A stretch of 64,000 nt of DNA from the NCBI GenBank assembly GCA_024648695.1, contig JACAVV010000006.1:1-64000 (forward strand). The letters run 5' to 3'. Shown one piece after another: positions 52,972-62,162 of the stretch. The translations under genes were made by a program, and so were the position numbers. The notes beneath the pieces were generated by a model. The model was not told the origin of the DNA, searched no databases, and saw only the letters and a list, made by a program, of their open reading frames with translations. The stretch's first letter is position 1. The number at the start of each line of letters is the position of its first letter. The stretch is from Nitrospina sp. GTDB lineage: Bacteria > Nitrospinota > Nitrospinia > Nitrospinales > JACRGP01.

Positions 52972-55163
52972 TAGGCGAAATTCTTTGAAGTTTTATAAAT
53001 GAGATATGCAAGAAGGACACTTCTATCAATCAAACTGTCTCTTACAATAAACTCGTTTTTAGTCCCCGTACCCCCAGTAACAGGCCCAAAACCATCAATT
53101 GCAGGGACCCCATCGGAAACATAGGACAAGGGGGTGGAAGTCGGGTTTTCGTGTTCTTTTATACGAACTTCGACCAGTTTGGCGATTCGTTCCAATTCGC
53201 CAAAAAACTTTACGGTCTGTTCATTAGAAAGAAAGGGCGGTCGTTGGGGACCTTTGGTGATATGGATTTTGATATTTTCGGTGCTTTTGGCCTCAAACAA
53301 TTTATTGATGCGTTCTTCGAGAATACTACGTTGATCCGGATTTTGATAACGAATCACAAAGGATAAAGCCACATGATAAGCAGGCTGGTTTTCTATTCCT
53401 TTGGATTCAACACCGGTAAGGGTCAGGAATGCCCCTTCAGAAGCTGAGTTCATTTTTTTTAATTGATGCATTTTTTGAGAGATAAAGAGAAGTAAATCTT
53501 CTCCTTCTGAAATAGATTTAATCGTTGACCGGGTATGACGTTTGTTGATTTCAATGTCAAACTTCATTGAACCAAAACAGGATATCATCACTTCACCGGA
53601 AAGACCCGCACCACTTAAACCCGCAATATAACGGGATTTTTTGGAAATTTCTTCCAGGATAGGTTTGGAGGAACGACCCCCTCTGGAATCGTCCGTAATA
53701 AACAAGATCCCAACCTTTAATTTTTTCAGGGTTCGCGTATGGCGCAGAGCCTGTAAAGCTCCCAGTAAGACAGCCAACCCACCCTTGCCTCTGGAAACCC
53801 CTGTTCCATAGAGTCGTCCCCTTTCTTCGGAGAAGGGGGTGTAATCCTCAAAATCTGATGGGTTATCAAGGTTTCCAACAAGCAGGATATCGTTCTTTTC
53901 ATCCATGTGATTGCTAAAATACAAAATGTTTCCCAACTCGGCTCTGCTATAAACCTGGCGATTGAACCCCATAGTAGACAATTTATTGGAAACCCATCGG
54001 CCCAGAGAGTTGACTCCTTCAATATTTTCATAGAAAGAATTGATGTCGACCATCTTTTCCAGATTGTCCTCCATGGTAATGAGATTTCCACGGAGATAAC
54101 TTCTTAACCGCACCCTCAAAGGATCACTTTTAGTTTTCTCCTCTTGTTGCACTTCCACCGAAATTTGATCCATTTGCTGATTCCCAAAGTATCGTTCGAC
54201 AGCAACGTCCAGCATCCGGTTGATCATGGATTCATAGGAATAACCCGCCTTTTTAGCCGAAAAGACATAACTTCCCGTTTCTCCCAAACTGGCCATGGAG
54301 TTTAATTCCAGAATGTACAGGTTGCCTTCACTGTCCATACGGTAATCCACTCGGCAAAAGTCATAGATCCCCAGTACGTTAAATGTTTCTTTCGTCAAGC
54401 GGCGCATTTCTTCAGCAAGCCCTTCCTCAATTTCTGCTGGGCAAATTTTTCTTTTTGGGGTCTTAAGCTTATCTTCCAATGATTGAATAGCATTGGGGTC
54501 GCCCTCCAGGTCGATTTCAACTATAGGCAATACCTCAGCATTGTTGTTTCCGAGCAGACCAACTGCAAACTCCCTTCCAGGTATGAATTGTTCGACCAAA
54601 ACCGGTTGTTTGAACTGGTCGACCAGGTTGGCAATGGCAACTTTCAGGGATTGCGTATCATGAACCACCTGAATGCCTAATGAAACAGCTTCCATCTTGG
54701 GTTTTGTAATGACGGGAAAAGGTAAATCATCGGGAATCTGATCGACATTGTAAAAAACCCAGTAAGGTGCTGTAGGAAGTCCTGCGGCGTGAATCATGAC
54801 TTTAGTTGAAACTTTGTCCAGAGCAATCCCGTGGCCTGCTGGGCTGGATCCTACATAGGGCACACCCAGCATTTCCAGTAATGATGGAATATGGGTATAA
54901 CGGCTGACACCCTGGAGCCCATATGCCATGTTGAAAACCATACCCGGTTGTTCACCCTGAACAACCCGGGGCATGAAGGTTTGAAGTTGCTCAATAACGT
55001 TGATATTTCCGTCAATCACCCGGACATTGTGTCCACCCTTTTCCAGGGCAGAAGCTACCTTTTCTACCGTTTTAGGGTTGTATGTTTCCTGGTTTTGCAT
55101 TCCAAAAACATTGATCACTCCTTCAACATCTTGCTTCTTATTAAATATCACTGCCACTTTCAT
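52971..55163 (-). CDS. ATP-grasp ligase (D-Ala-D-Ala ligase-like) fused to a metal-site-less M20 peptidase-like domain
   Basis: The ATG at 55163 (MKVAVIFNKK, with GAGGTG ahead) gives 730 residues. Residues 1-330 form a D-Ala-D-Ala-ligase-type ATP-grasp domain: IPSLLEMLGVPYVGSSPAG, PFPVITKPK, VLVEQFIPGREFAVG, and CRVDYRMDSEGNLYILELNSMASLGETGSY with its metal ligands. Residues about 370-730 follow the M20/carboxypeptidase G2 layout: ILLVGNLDN, RLYGTGVSRGKGG, FITDDSRGG and GGTGTKNEF. Aligned by eye to that family, the five metal ligands become Asn431, Arg458, Ser493, Ser517 and Thr699, so it is unlikely to bind two zincs. The ligase domain appears functional. It is followed by the coupled ggt gene. 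The substrate is unknown; joining two amino acids or peptides is the family reaction. Confidence 0.85.
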   Translation of the reverse strand: MKVAVIFNKKQDVEGVINVFGMQNQETYNPKTVEKVASALEKGGHNVRVIDGNINVIEQLQTFMPRVVQGEQPGMVFNMAYGLQGVSRYTHIPSLLEMLGVPYVGSSPAGHGIALDKVSTKVMIHAAGLPTAPYWVFYNVDQIPDDLPFPVITKPKMEAVSLGIQVVHDTQSLKVAIANLVDQFKQPVLVEQFIPGREFAVGLLGNNNAEVLPIVEIDLEGDPNAIQSLEDKLKTPKRKICPAEIEEGLAEEMRRLTKETFNVLGIYDFCRVDYRMDSEGNLYILELNSMASLGETGSYVFSAKKAGYSYESMINRMLDVAVERYFGNQQMDQISVEVQQEEKTKSDPLRVRLRSYLRGNLITMEDNLEKMVDINSFYENIEGVNSLGRWVSNKLSTMGFNRQVYSRAELGNILYFSNHMDEKNDILLVGNLDNPSDFEDYTPFSEERGRLYGTGVSRGKGGLAVLLGALQALRHTRTLKKLKVGILFITDDSRGGRSSKPILEEISKKSRYIAGLSGAGLSGEVMISCFGSMKFDIEINKRHTRSTIKSISEGEDLLLFISQKMHQLKKMNSASEGAFLTLTGVESKGIENQPAYHVALSFVIRYQNPDQRSILEERINKLFEAKSTENIKIHITKGPQRPPFLSNEQTVKFFGELERIAKLVEVRIKEHENPTSTPLSYVSDGVPAIDGFGPVTGGTGTKNEFIVRDSLIDRSVLLAYLIYKTSKNFA

Positions 55164-55363
55164 AAGGCACCTCAAAAGGTTTAAATGGTGCGTTTGGTTA
55201 TTATCACCATTTTTTATTTTTAAAAAAATATAAAGTAGCCATGCATAAAAACCCATAACCCCCGGATGATTCCAACGTTGAAATGAGTTTCCAATTTATG
55301 CTGACAAGGGTTTTAAATTAAATATTTTAAATATTACTGCAAACCTGGTAACGTTTTAAGCCA

Positions 55364-57115
55364 TTAATAACCCAGGGTTAACGCACCGGGACGACGCGGA
55401 TCGGATGCCCCGGTGAATCTATTTTCATCCCTCAGTACGGATTGAGTTGACCCCATTGCGTTTTTTACAACAATTTTGTGTCCCTTTGTAGCCAACAAGC
55501 GGAGGGTATCGGGATTGAATCCTTTTTCGACCCTGAGTTTATCAGGATGCCATTGGTGATGGATTCTTTTTGCATTTGTGGCCTCGGCAACGTTCATCTC
55601 GTGATCAATTACATTAATGATAACTTGAAGAATGGCGTTGATCAAACGAGGTCCTCCCGGACTTCCCGTTGCCAGATAAGGTTTGCCCTCTTTAAGAATA
55701 ATCATGGGAGACATGGAACTCAGAGGCCGTTTAGTGGGTTGAATGGCATTGGCCCGTCCCCCAAGTAACCCATAAGCATTGGGAACACCCTCTTTAGCTG
55801 AAAAATTATCCATTTCGTCGTTTAAAAGAATTCCTGTTCCCTTGATAACGATGCCGGATCCGAAACTGAAATTCAAGGTGGTGGTGTTCGAAACAATATT
55901 TCCGTATTGATCCATTATGGAAAAATGGGTGGTCTCATCACTTTCAAAGGGATCCGGGCTTTCGGGTTTAATTTTCCTGGAAGGCCGGGTTTGGTAAGGA
56001 TTGATTTTTTTGCGAATCTTATTTGCGTAATCTTTAGAGATCAGGCCACTGATCGGGACCGTCCACCAATCCTGATCTCCTAAATATTTACTCCTGTCGG
56101 CAAAAGCAAACTTCATGGATTCGGCCATCAGGTGCAGGGATTCGGCGCTGTTTGGGCCAAGGTATCCTAAAGGGTATTGTTCCAGGATATTAAGCATCTG
56201 GATAATATGGATACCCCCGGAACTGGGCGGTGGCATACCATAAACATCATAACCCCTGTAGGTACCGTGGACTGGCTCTCTTTCCTTAACCCGGTAGTTT
56301 TTTAAATCCTCGAAAGTGATGTGCCCATCGTGCTCCTCCATGTCTGCCACTATTTTTTGAGCGATCTCTCCCTCATAAAATACCTTTGGGCCTTTTTCAG
56401 AAATTTGTCTCAAGGATTCTGCTAATTCCTTAAAATACATGCGCTCACCTACTTGATAAACCGAACCATCTTCCTTGAAATAGATCCTTTTGGTTTCCTC
56501 CCATTTTTGTAACCGTTCCTTACCTTTGCTTAAAGTAAATACATGATCCTGGTTGACAATGATTCCCTCCTCGGCCAGGCGAATGGCGGGAGCCATCACT
56601 TCTTTCAAGGTCAAGGTGCCATATTTTTTCAGCACATGGCAAAGCCCGGCAACTGAGCCCGGAACTCCTGCAGATTTGTAAGAAGACTGGGCCAAATACT
56701 CATCGACTTCTTGATTATTATCCAGATACATATCGGGTTCAGAAGCCAATGGAGCCGTTTCGCGGTAATCCACCGAAAAAACTTTATTGTCTTTGGCGGA
56801 GTATCCCATGAAAAATCCACCTCCCCCAATATTTCCTGCACGGGGAAGAGTGACAGCCAGTGCAAAACCAACGGCCACTGCCGCATCAAATGCGTTTCCT
56901 CCTTTTTTTAATATTTCAACCCCGATTCGCGTCGCGTTTTCTTCCTGGCTTGCAACCATTCCATTATTAGCCAGTACAGGATGAAAAATATCTTCCTGTT
57001 CATAAATTCCACCCTGAAAGGAAAGACCCATCGCAGGCAATATAAAAAGAGAACAGGAAAGCGTAACCACCATAATTTTTGAATGAGTTGTTTTTAGAAA
57101 ATCACAAATTTGCAT
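55364..57115 (-). CDS. ggt: Exported gamma-glutamyltransferase
   Basis: This 583-residue GGT has an N-terminal signal segment (IMVVTLSCSLFILPAMG). The large subunit has GGNAFDAAVAVGFALAVTLPRAGNIGGGGFFMGY, and the catalytic threonine is Thr395 in DETTHFSIMD. The small subunit has NTTTLNFSFGSGI, GILLNDEMDNFS and SSMSPMIILKEGKPYLATGSPGG. It should process itself in the periplasm and cleave glutathione or other gamma-glutamyl compounds. It is of classical length. It lies 200 bases upstream of the ATP-grasp/ggt pair on the same strand and has its own signal, so it may be the extracytoplasmic arm of the same pathway. Confidence 0.93.
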   Translation of the reverse strand: MQICDFLKTTHSKIMVVTLSCSLFILPAMGLSFQGGIYEQEDIFHPVLANNGMVASQEENATRIGVEILKKGGNAFDAAVAVGFALAVTLPRAGNIGGGGFFMGYSAKDNKVFSVDYRETAPLASEPDMYLDNNQEVDEYLAQSSYKSAGVPGSVAGLCHVLKKYGTLTLKEVMAPAIRLAEEGIIVNQDHVFTLSKGKERLQKWEETKRIYFKEDGSVYQVGERMYFKELAESLRQISEKGPKVFYEGEIAQKIVADMEEHDGHITFEDLKNYRVKEREPVHGTYRGYDVYGMPPPSSGGIHIIQMLNILEQYPLGYLGPNSAESLHLMAESMKFAFADRSKYLGDQDWWTVPISGLISKDYANKIRKKINPYQTRPSRKIKPESPDPFESDETTHFSIMDQYGNIVSNTTTLNFSFGSGIVIKGTGILLNDEMDNFSAKEGVPNAYGLLGGRANAIQPTKRPLSSMSPMIILKEGKPYLATGSPGGPRLINAILQVIINVIDHEMNVAEATNAKRIHHQWHPDKLRVEKGFNPDTLRLLATKGHKIVVKNAMGSTQSVLRDENRFTGASDPRRPGALTLGY

Positions 57116-57165
57116 CAGCAGTTCCTTCGTTTACAACCATTCTTGTAAACATTAAAATAATTCTG

Positions 57166-58542
57166 TTAAAGGAGAAAAACCGTCGCCAAGCCTAAAAAAA
57201 TAAAAAATCCAACTGCATCTGTAACTGTGGTCAACAATACCGTTGAAGATACGGCCGGATCGCTACCCATCCGGTCTAGGAGAATGGGGATTCCTGCACC
57301 AAATAAGCCTGCAACCACCAGGTTAATTACCATAGCCGCCGCAATGATGAGGGCCAGATCGGGATCTCCAAACCAGAAAAAACAAATGACACCTATAATG
57401 ATTGCAAATAAAATCCCGTTTAGCATTCCGGCCAGGGTTTCTTTCATTATGACTCGCCAGGAATTCACATTGGATACGTCATGCATCGCCAAGGCCCTCA
57501 CGGCAACGGTTAAAGTTTGAGTTCCCGCGTTTCCACCCATAGACGCCACGATGGGCATGAGTATGGCCAAAGCCACTACTTGCTGGATGGTTGCATCAAA
57601 AAAGGAAATGATCACAGAAGCCAATATTGCGGTCAACAAATTGATAAAAAGCCATCGGAACCTGGAAAGGCCGATAGACCAGGCGTTACGATAAATGCTA
57701 CCCTCATCGACACCAGCCAACTTTAAAATATCCTCATTTGCTTCTTCGTCTATAACATCCACTACATCATCAATCGTGATGACACCAGTCAGTTTATTGT
57801 CATCATCCACTACCGGAGCAGAGGACAAATTTTCCCGCCTGAATAGTTCTGCTACCTCCTCTTGATCCATTGAGGTGGTTATTGGGTAATGGACTTCCTG
57901 TGAAATGCTCTCAAGGGGTTCCTGGTTTTTTGAACGGAGAAGAAGGCTTAAAGGAACCATCCCTTTTACTTCCAGGTTGGGAGTGACAAGGATAATGTCA
58001 TTAAAACTTTTTGGAATGTCCTTATCTGGTGCCTCTTGAATATAACGAATGGTTTTTCCTACTTTCCAGGAAAAGGGGACGGCAACGAACTGCCTCTCCA
58101 TCAAACGCCCGGCACTATCTTCAGGATAGCTCAAACCCTCTTCAACAGTTATTTTTACTTCTTCGGGCAACTCCTGAATAACGTTCTGTTGAAGAGCAGG
58201 TGTTAAATTTTCAATGACCTCAATGGCATCATCAATATCCAATTCGGTGATGATAGCCACCACTTCCGGAACTTCCATTTTGCTAAGAGTAGTATGACAA
58301 AGCTCCGGGTCGAGTTCCGTGAACACTTCGGGATCGATGGCCCCACCGTGTTGTTCCAGAATAACCTGACGGTTTTCATCGTTCACCTTTTCAAGAAGCT
58401 CAGCGCATTCAGGGATGGTCAGGTCGGAAATAGTACTTTCAATCGTTTCTTTTTCACCGTTTTCAATAACCTCTTCAAGGGTTTTGATGGCAGAGTCGCT
58501 CAGGGTAACCGATTCATTTTCTTCAATACTATTTTCTTCCAT
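57166..58542 (-). CDS. mgtE: MgtE-type magnesium transporter
   Basis: This protein has 458 residues from the ATG at 58542 (GGAAG six bases ahead). The longer frame reaching 58818 overlaps the upstream transporter and is rejected. It has an N-terminal helical MgtE domain (ELLEKVNDENRQVIL, SKMEVPEVVAIITELDIDDAIEVIENL). A CBS pair follows (SQEVHYPITTSMDQEEVAELFRRENLSSAPVVDDDNKLTGVITIDDVVD). Five membrane helices carry the family hallmark MGGNAGTQTLTVAVRALA. It is a Mg2+-gated Mg2+ channel of the inner membrane. It lies 80 bases behind the ArsB/NhaD gene, and a hairpin sits between them. Confidence 0.95.
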   Translation of the reverse strand: MEENSIEENESVTLSDSAIKTLEEVIENGEKETIESTISDLTIPECAELLEKVNDENRQVILEQHGGAIDPEVFTELDPELCHTTLSKMEVPEVVAIITELDIDDAIEVIENLTPALQQNVIQELPEEVKITVEEGLSYPEDSAGRLMERQFVAVPFSWKVGKTIRYIQEAPDKDIPKSFNDIILVTPNLEVKGMVPLSLLLRSKNQEPLESISQEVHYPITTSMDQEEVAELFRRENLSSAPVVDDDNKLTGVITIDDVVDVIDEEANEDILKLAGVDEGSIYRNAWSIGLSRFRWLFINLLTAILASVIISFFDATIQQVVALAILMPIVASMGGNAGTQTLTVAVRALAMHDVSNVNSWRVIMKETLAGMLNGILFAIIIGVICFFWFGDPDLALIIAAAMVINLVVAGLFGAGIPILLDRMGSDPAVSSTVLLTTVTDAVGFFIFLGLATVFLL

Positions 58543-58576
58543 TATAGTCTTCCAAAAAAACACGGGTCTCTCAATG

Positions 58577-58603
58577 GGGTTGATTCTTTTAACAGAACAA
58601 CCC
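58577..58603 (-). promoter_or_regulatory. Stem-loop in the mgtE leader
   Basis: On the minus strand GGGTTG (58603-58598) pairs with CAACCC (58582-58577), extended by TTCT/AGAA with one bulge. A CCCGTG followed by seven T residues comes next (about 58566-58553) and could pair with an upstream CGGG to make a terminator. It might attenuate mgtE, but it is too short for a known M-box. Confidence 0.35.
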
Positions 58604-58622
58604 GGAAAAACCCGAAACTGAT

Positions 58623-60011
58623 TTAAGTGAAAAAAAGGATATAACCCGCGGCGAGGACAATCTGCATAGCCGCGTAGGGTAGGGCGAGCTTGACAAATTT
58701 TGCGAAGGATACCTTCAGGTTTTGTTTGTGCATGATGGTGACTGCTACCAGGGTGGATGCAGAGCCGATAGGTGTCAGGTTGCCTCCCAGATTGGAACCG
58801 AAAATCACAGACCACCATAATGCGGAATCGCTTGATGTCCCTATATTTGAAAGAATCTTGGCCAAAATGGCTGATAAGGGAATGTTGTCGGTCACGGAAC
58901 TAAACAGAGCGGCTCCGAACATGACGGATACGGTACCCAGTTTTTCCCCCATAGCAATGATTGGGACCATGCCTTTACCTATCAGGTTCAGTACCTGTGC
59001 ATGCTCCATGACATTAATCACGACGAACAAGCCAACAAAGAAACCGAGCAGGTCCCAGTCGATGGCGCGGTAAAACTCATCCACACGGGATTTGTAGCGG
59101 ACCAATGTGATGGCGGCAAAGCTTAATGCCACATAACCCATTCCCAGGTCCTTGATGTAAGGAAGCACGGAGGTGGTCGCGATGGTCAGAATAAACAGAA
59201 CCAGAATAATTCCGGAAAATTTAAAAAAGGCTTCGGTTTCGATACCATCGTTTTCGTCAAAACTTTCAACCATTGCACGGGCTTTAGACTTTTCTTCATC
59301 ACCGGTAAGTGACTTGATCTTGAACAATTTTGCGCCCAGTATCAAGGTTGCCACCGTTGCCACCAGAACGAAAGGACTGGCTCTTAAAAAAAACTGAATG
59401 AAGGTGATCCCGGCCGCGTTGCCTACAATGATATTGGGAACGGAACTGATCAAGGTCAAAAGACCACCGATGTTAGTAAGCAGTCCTTCGATGAATAAAA
59501 AACCCAACAACAGATTACCCCTTTCAAGTTTACTAAGGGAAACCCCGGTCAAGGAGCCTACAATGATCATGGCCGTAACGTTATTCAGCACTGCGGAGAA
59601 CACAACGGTCATGACGCCGTAATAGTACAAAAGTTTGAGAGGATCTCCTTTAGACTCTTTTGTTAATCGAATCGCCACCCAGGTGAACAGGCCGGACCGC
59701 GAAACCACATCTACAAAAATGCTGGACCCCAGTATGATGGCAATCACTCCCCAGTCAACGGCAGGAATGTATACGGGTAAGGTGATTTTTTCATCAAAAA
59801 CATTGACCAAAGCACCAATGGGTAAAATATGAAAAACGTCTCCCATCAATAAAGTAATAACAGAAAACAAGCCGACAATAATCGATTTTTTGGCGTGCAG
59901 TTTCTCTTCCAAAGCCAGGCAGGCGATCAGGCCAACGAGTACTGTGGCAAACAAAAGAGTGGTGCCCATAGATACAGAATGAGCGGCATGATGAGTTGTC
60001 GATTCTTGCAT
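58623..60011 (-). CDS. ArsB/NhaD-family ion transporter
   Basis: This 462-residue polytopic membrane protein has about eleven to twelve hydrophobic helices. Motifs include VDWGVIAIILGSSIFVDVVSRSGLF, AVLNNVTAMIIVGSL, EGLLTNIGGLLTLISSVPNIIVG and the paired second-half FSSVTDNIPLSAILAKIL and GSNLGGNLTPIGSASTLVA. The inverted-repeat layout and the NN-T and T-D-N signatures belong to the ion transporter superfamily (NhaD Na+/H+ antiporters, ArsB arsenite pumps). No ars genes are nearby, so Na+/H+ exchange is the more natural guess. It is 8 bases behind the Usp-like gene and ahead of mgtE. Confidence 0.88.
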   Translation of the reverse strand: MQESTTHHAAHSVSMGTTLLFATVLVGLIACLALEEKLHAKKSIIVGLFSVITLLMGDVFHILPIGALVNVFDEKITLPVYIPAVDWGVIAIILGSSIFVDVVSRSGLFTWVAIRLTKESKGDPLKLLYYYGVMTVVFSAVLNNVTAMIIVGSLTGVSLSKLERGNLLLGFLFIEGLLTNIGGLLTLISSVPNIIVGNAAGITFIQFFLRASPFVLVATVATLILGAKLFKIKSLTGDEEKSKARAMVESFDENDGIETEAFFKFSGIILVLFILTIATTSVLPYIKDLGMGYVALSFAAITLVRYKSRVDEFYRAIDWDLLGFFVGLFVVINVMEHAQVLNLIGKGMVPIIAMGEKLGTVSVMFGAALFSSVTDNIPLSAILAKILSNIGTSSDSALWWSVIFGSNLGGNLTPIGSASTLVAVTIMHKQNLKVSFAKFVKLALPYAAMQIVLAAGYILFFT

Positions 60012-60019
60012 AAATATTC

Positions 60020-60880
60020 TTAAAGAAGAAGTAGGGGAGTGTCTCTCAATTCCACCACGAGAGAATAGGCCGTACCATCCATGGCCATTTGATTTTTTTC
60101 TTTGGTATTCAATATTACCAGGTCAATTTCATGTTCCTCAATCCAGGTTTTGTATTCTGTCAGGTGCTTTCCGAGGTCCACAAGGGCCTCGCTATGAATG
60201 GGTTTGTTTTGAGCCTTAATATAATCCTGAAAAGAATGAATATAATCTTTAGGTTCTTTAATAAGACGCTCTCTTATTTTTTCCCTTGCTAAATCACTGT
60301 CGATGTCGGGAATTTTTGAAATCACTTCCATATAGCGCTCAAAAACCTCTTCATCTTCCAAGTGACTCAAAAAGAGGGTCCCATTTTTATGAGTAAAAAC
60401 GACCCCAAAACTGGCAATACGATGATCTCCAGTAAGATGGTCGGTAATCACAAGAACCCTGTCTGTTTTTTCGAGACGTTCGGGTATTCCACCTTCCTTT
60501 TTGGGATGGGGAAGTACTAAAACGGGAGTATCCGTAACTTGCGTCATAACATCTAAATGTTCACCAAGACTATAGGGCCACTGCCAGGACTCAGAATGAA
60601 GATGACGGTAAGTGACAATCAAATCCGGCCGATGACGTTCAATACCCTTTAACAAATCCTCAATATTGGCGAAATCAGAACCATTCAGCAGGATCCAATC
60701 AACATTTTTATGGGATTCTAAAACTCTTAGAAACCGGGTTGCAAATTTAAGAAGATGATTGCGTCCAGATTCGTCACAGTCATTGACCAAAAGAACTGTT
60801 TGAATATGAATTTCCTGATAGTTGAACCGCACTTTGGTAGCGGACTTGAATATACTTTCAAACTGATCAACAGAGGACAT
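60020..60880 (-). CDS. Tandem universal stress protein-like protein
   Basis: This 286-residue cytoplasmic protein resembles two Usp domains. The first half has VLLVNDCDESGRNHLLKFATRFLRVLE and GIERHRPDLIVTYRHLHSESW. The second has VLVITDHLTGDHRIASFGVVFTHKNGTLFLSHLED and ends EHEIDLVILNTKEKNQ...LVVELRDTPLLLL. The ATP-binding G-x2-G-x9-G-S/T loop is degenerate, so nucleotide binding is doubtful. It is the first gene of the usp-nhaD-mgtE run and may sense or tune the ion transporter, as Usp partners of transporters do. Confidence 0.78.
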   Translation of the reverse strand: MSSVDQFESIFKSATKVRFNYQEIHIQTVLLVNDCDESGRNHLLKFATRFLRVLESHKNVDWILLNGSDFANIEDLLKGIERHRPDLIVTYRHLHSESWQWPYSLGEHLDVMTQVTDTPVLVLPHPKKEGGIPERLEKTDRVLVITDHLTGDHRIASFGVVFTHKNGTLFLSHLEDEEVFERYMEVISKIPDIDSDLAREKIRERLIKEPKDYIHSFQDYIKAQNKPIHSEALVDLGKHLTEYKTWIEEHEIDLVILNTKEKNQMAMDGTAYSLVVELRDTPLLLL

Positions 60881-61254
60881 AAGGTTGTAGGTCCAAAGAA
60901 TAATTAAAACAATTAGAGATTTCTAAATTATAACACATAAGCCAAAGCAAACAGGGAAACACCCAGGCTAAGAAGAAATGGCGGAAATATCGGCTAATCG
61001 CAAAACCAAAACCTTAAAGTTTACATAATATATCTTATAGGAACTTGATGATTTGAATGCCTGGACGTAACTTATTGAAAATAAATCCCTTATAATGCAA
61101 AATCTGAAACATCCAGGGATCTAAAGGTCTACGGGAAATATCGCACTTAAATGATTTAAATGCGCTTCATACAATTGGGATATTATGAAAAATGGTCGAC
61201 GAAGAACATTGCGCAAAAATAAGATAAAAATATTAAAGGCAGGAAATTTTAATT
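60881..61254. other. Intergenic region with no supported gene
   Basis: About 370 AT-rich bases. A short basic frame starts at 61185 but overlaps the Cys-rich gene end on the opposite strand and lacks a good ribosome site. No RNA gene was recognised. Confidence 0.4.
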
Positions 61255-61488
61255 CTAAGCGCTTTTCTTTTTGTCGTCAGAAACCTGGCTCGCTGGAACG
61301 TGACTGCAAGTCTGGCAAGAATGACCGGCTTCTCGTGAACACATGATGCAGGCTTCAATGTCACAACTCATGCGCACCAATCCACCGCAATGATTGCATC
61401 TTTTGGCTGGTTTCCCGGGTTTGACAACTTTCTTTTTGTATCGGCCATTATTGATTAAAAGTTGGTTTCGGGAAATATTTACAAACAT
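61255..61488 (-). CDS. Cysteine-rich mini-protein, probable zinc-binding
   Basis: This 77-residue protein is basic at the N-terminus and has eight cysteines in CNHCGG, SCDIEACIMC and SCQTC patterns, plus a nearby His (SHVP). The pairs can form one or two zinc ribbons. It has no signal peptide, and the family is not recognised. The N-terminal RKNQ/NGRYKKKVVKPG stretch could contact nucleic acid. AGGTG lies upstream of the ATG in TGAGGTGAATTAAATG. It is a single minus-strand gene. Confidence 0.7.
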   Translation of the reverse strand: MFVNISRNQLLINNGRYKKKVVKPGKPAKRCNHCGGLVRMSCDIEACIMCSREAGHSCQTCSHVPASQVSDDKKKSA

Positions 61489-61613
61489 TTAATTCACCTC
61501 ATGATTCAATAGAAAATCTATATCACCTTGGATGTTTAAAACCTGAAAAGGTTTTAAAATCTTGAATTATTTTATATTTTTTTCAATTTCAACCATTCCG
61601 GATCCAAATTCCT

Positions 61614-62162
61614 CTAGATTTTGGCCATAACACCATCATTTACCTTGTCCATCCGGTCCTTCCCAAACAGCAAATCCACCAAAACCAGTGCAAATTCAAG
61701 TGCCGTTCCAGGGCTTCGACTGGTAATGATTTTGCCATCCACGACAACCCTTTGGTCCAAATAGTCGACATCATATAATTTTTCTTTTACTGAAGGATGG
61801 CTGGTCACTTTAACGCCAGCCAGAATCCCGGCTGATTGCAACACCAAAGGTGCGGCACAAATGGCGGAAATCCATTTATCGGATCGGTGCATGGTTTTTA
61901 CAATATCCAAAACCCTACCGCTTTCAATTAGATTCGTGGTTCCAGGTTGGCCACCGGGAAGAACCAGCAAATCATAATCATTTTCATCGACATCCGTTAA
62001 CAAGCAATCCGAATTAACACTAACGCCTCTTGACCCTTGCAAAGGACCTTCCACAGTGGCCGCTAAAGTGACCTTGGCACCTGACCTTCTTAAAATGTCA
62101 ACAACTCCAATAGACTCAATTTCTTCGAATCCTGGGGCCAAAATCAGCAACACTTTTCTCAC
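61614..62162 (-). CDS. DJ-1/PfpI (YajL-like) family protein
   Basis: This 182-residue protein has the DJ-1 opening VLLILAPGFEEIESIGVVDILRRSG, the DYDLLVLPGGQPGTTNL strand, and the nucleophile elbow ISAICAAPLVLQSAG with Cys102. It ends with the conserved VDGKIITSRSPGTALEFALVLVDLL. Relatives are oxidative-stress chaperones or glyoxalase-like enzymes, and the acidic partner of the cysteine is in FEEIE. Length and motifs are typical of YajL/ThiJ. No operon partner on the same strand is adjacent. Confidence 0.92.
   Translation of the reverse strand: MRKVLLILAPGFEEIESIGVVDILRRSGAKVTLAATVEGPLQGSRGVSVNSDCLLTDVDENDYDLLVLPGGQPGTTNLIESGRVLDIVKTMHRSDKWISAICAAPLVLQSAGILAGVKVTSHPSVKEKLYDVDYLDQRVVVDGKIITSRSPGTALEFALVLVDLLFGKDRMDKVNDGVMAKI

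Noticed and set aside
50955-55163. Graspetide-type peptide system (acidic repeat peptide plus ATP-grasp)
   Set aside because: The ATP-grasp is of the D-Ala-D-Ala ligase type, the genes are convergent rather than co-transcribed, and the acidic protein carries a Sec signal instead of a leader peptide.
58543-58818. N-terminal extension of mgtE to 58818
   Set aside because: It would overlap the ArsB/NhaD gene by almost 200 bases, while the ATG at 58542 has a good ribosome site and gives the normal family length.
61185-61300. Small basic plus-strand frame starting MKNGRRRTLRKN
   Set aside because: It runs into the antisense of the Cys-rich gene and has no convincing ribosome site.
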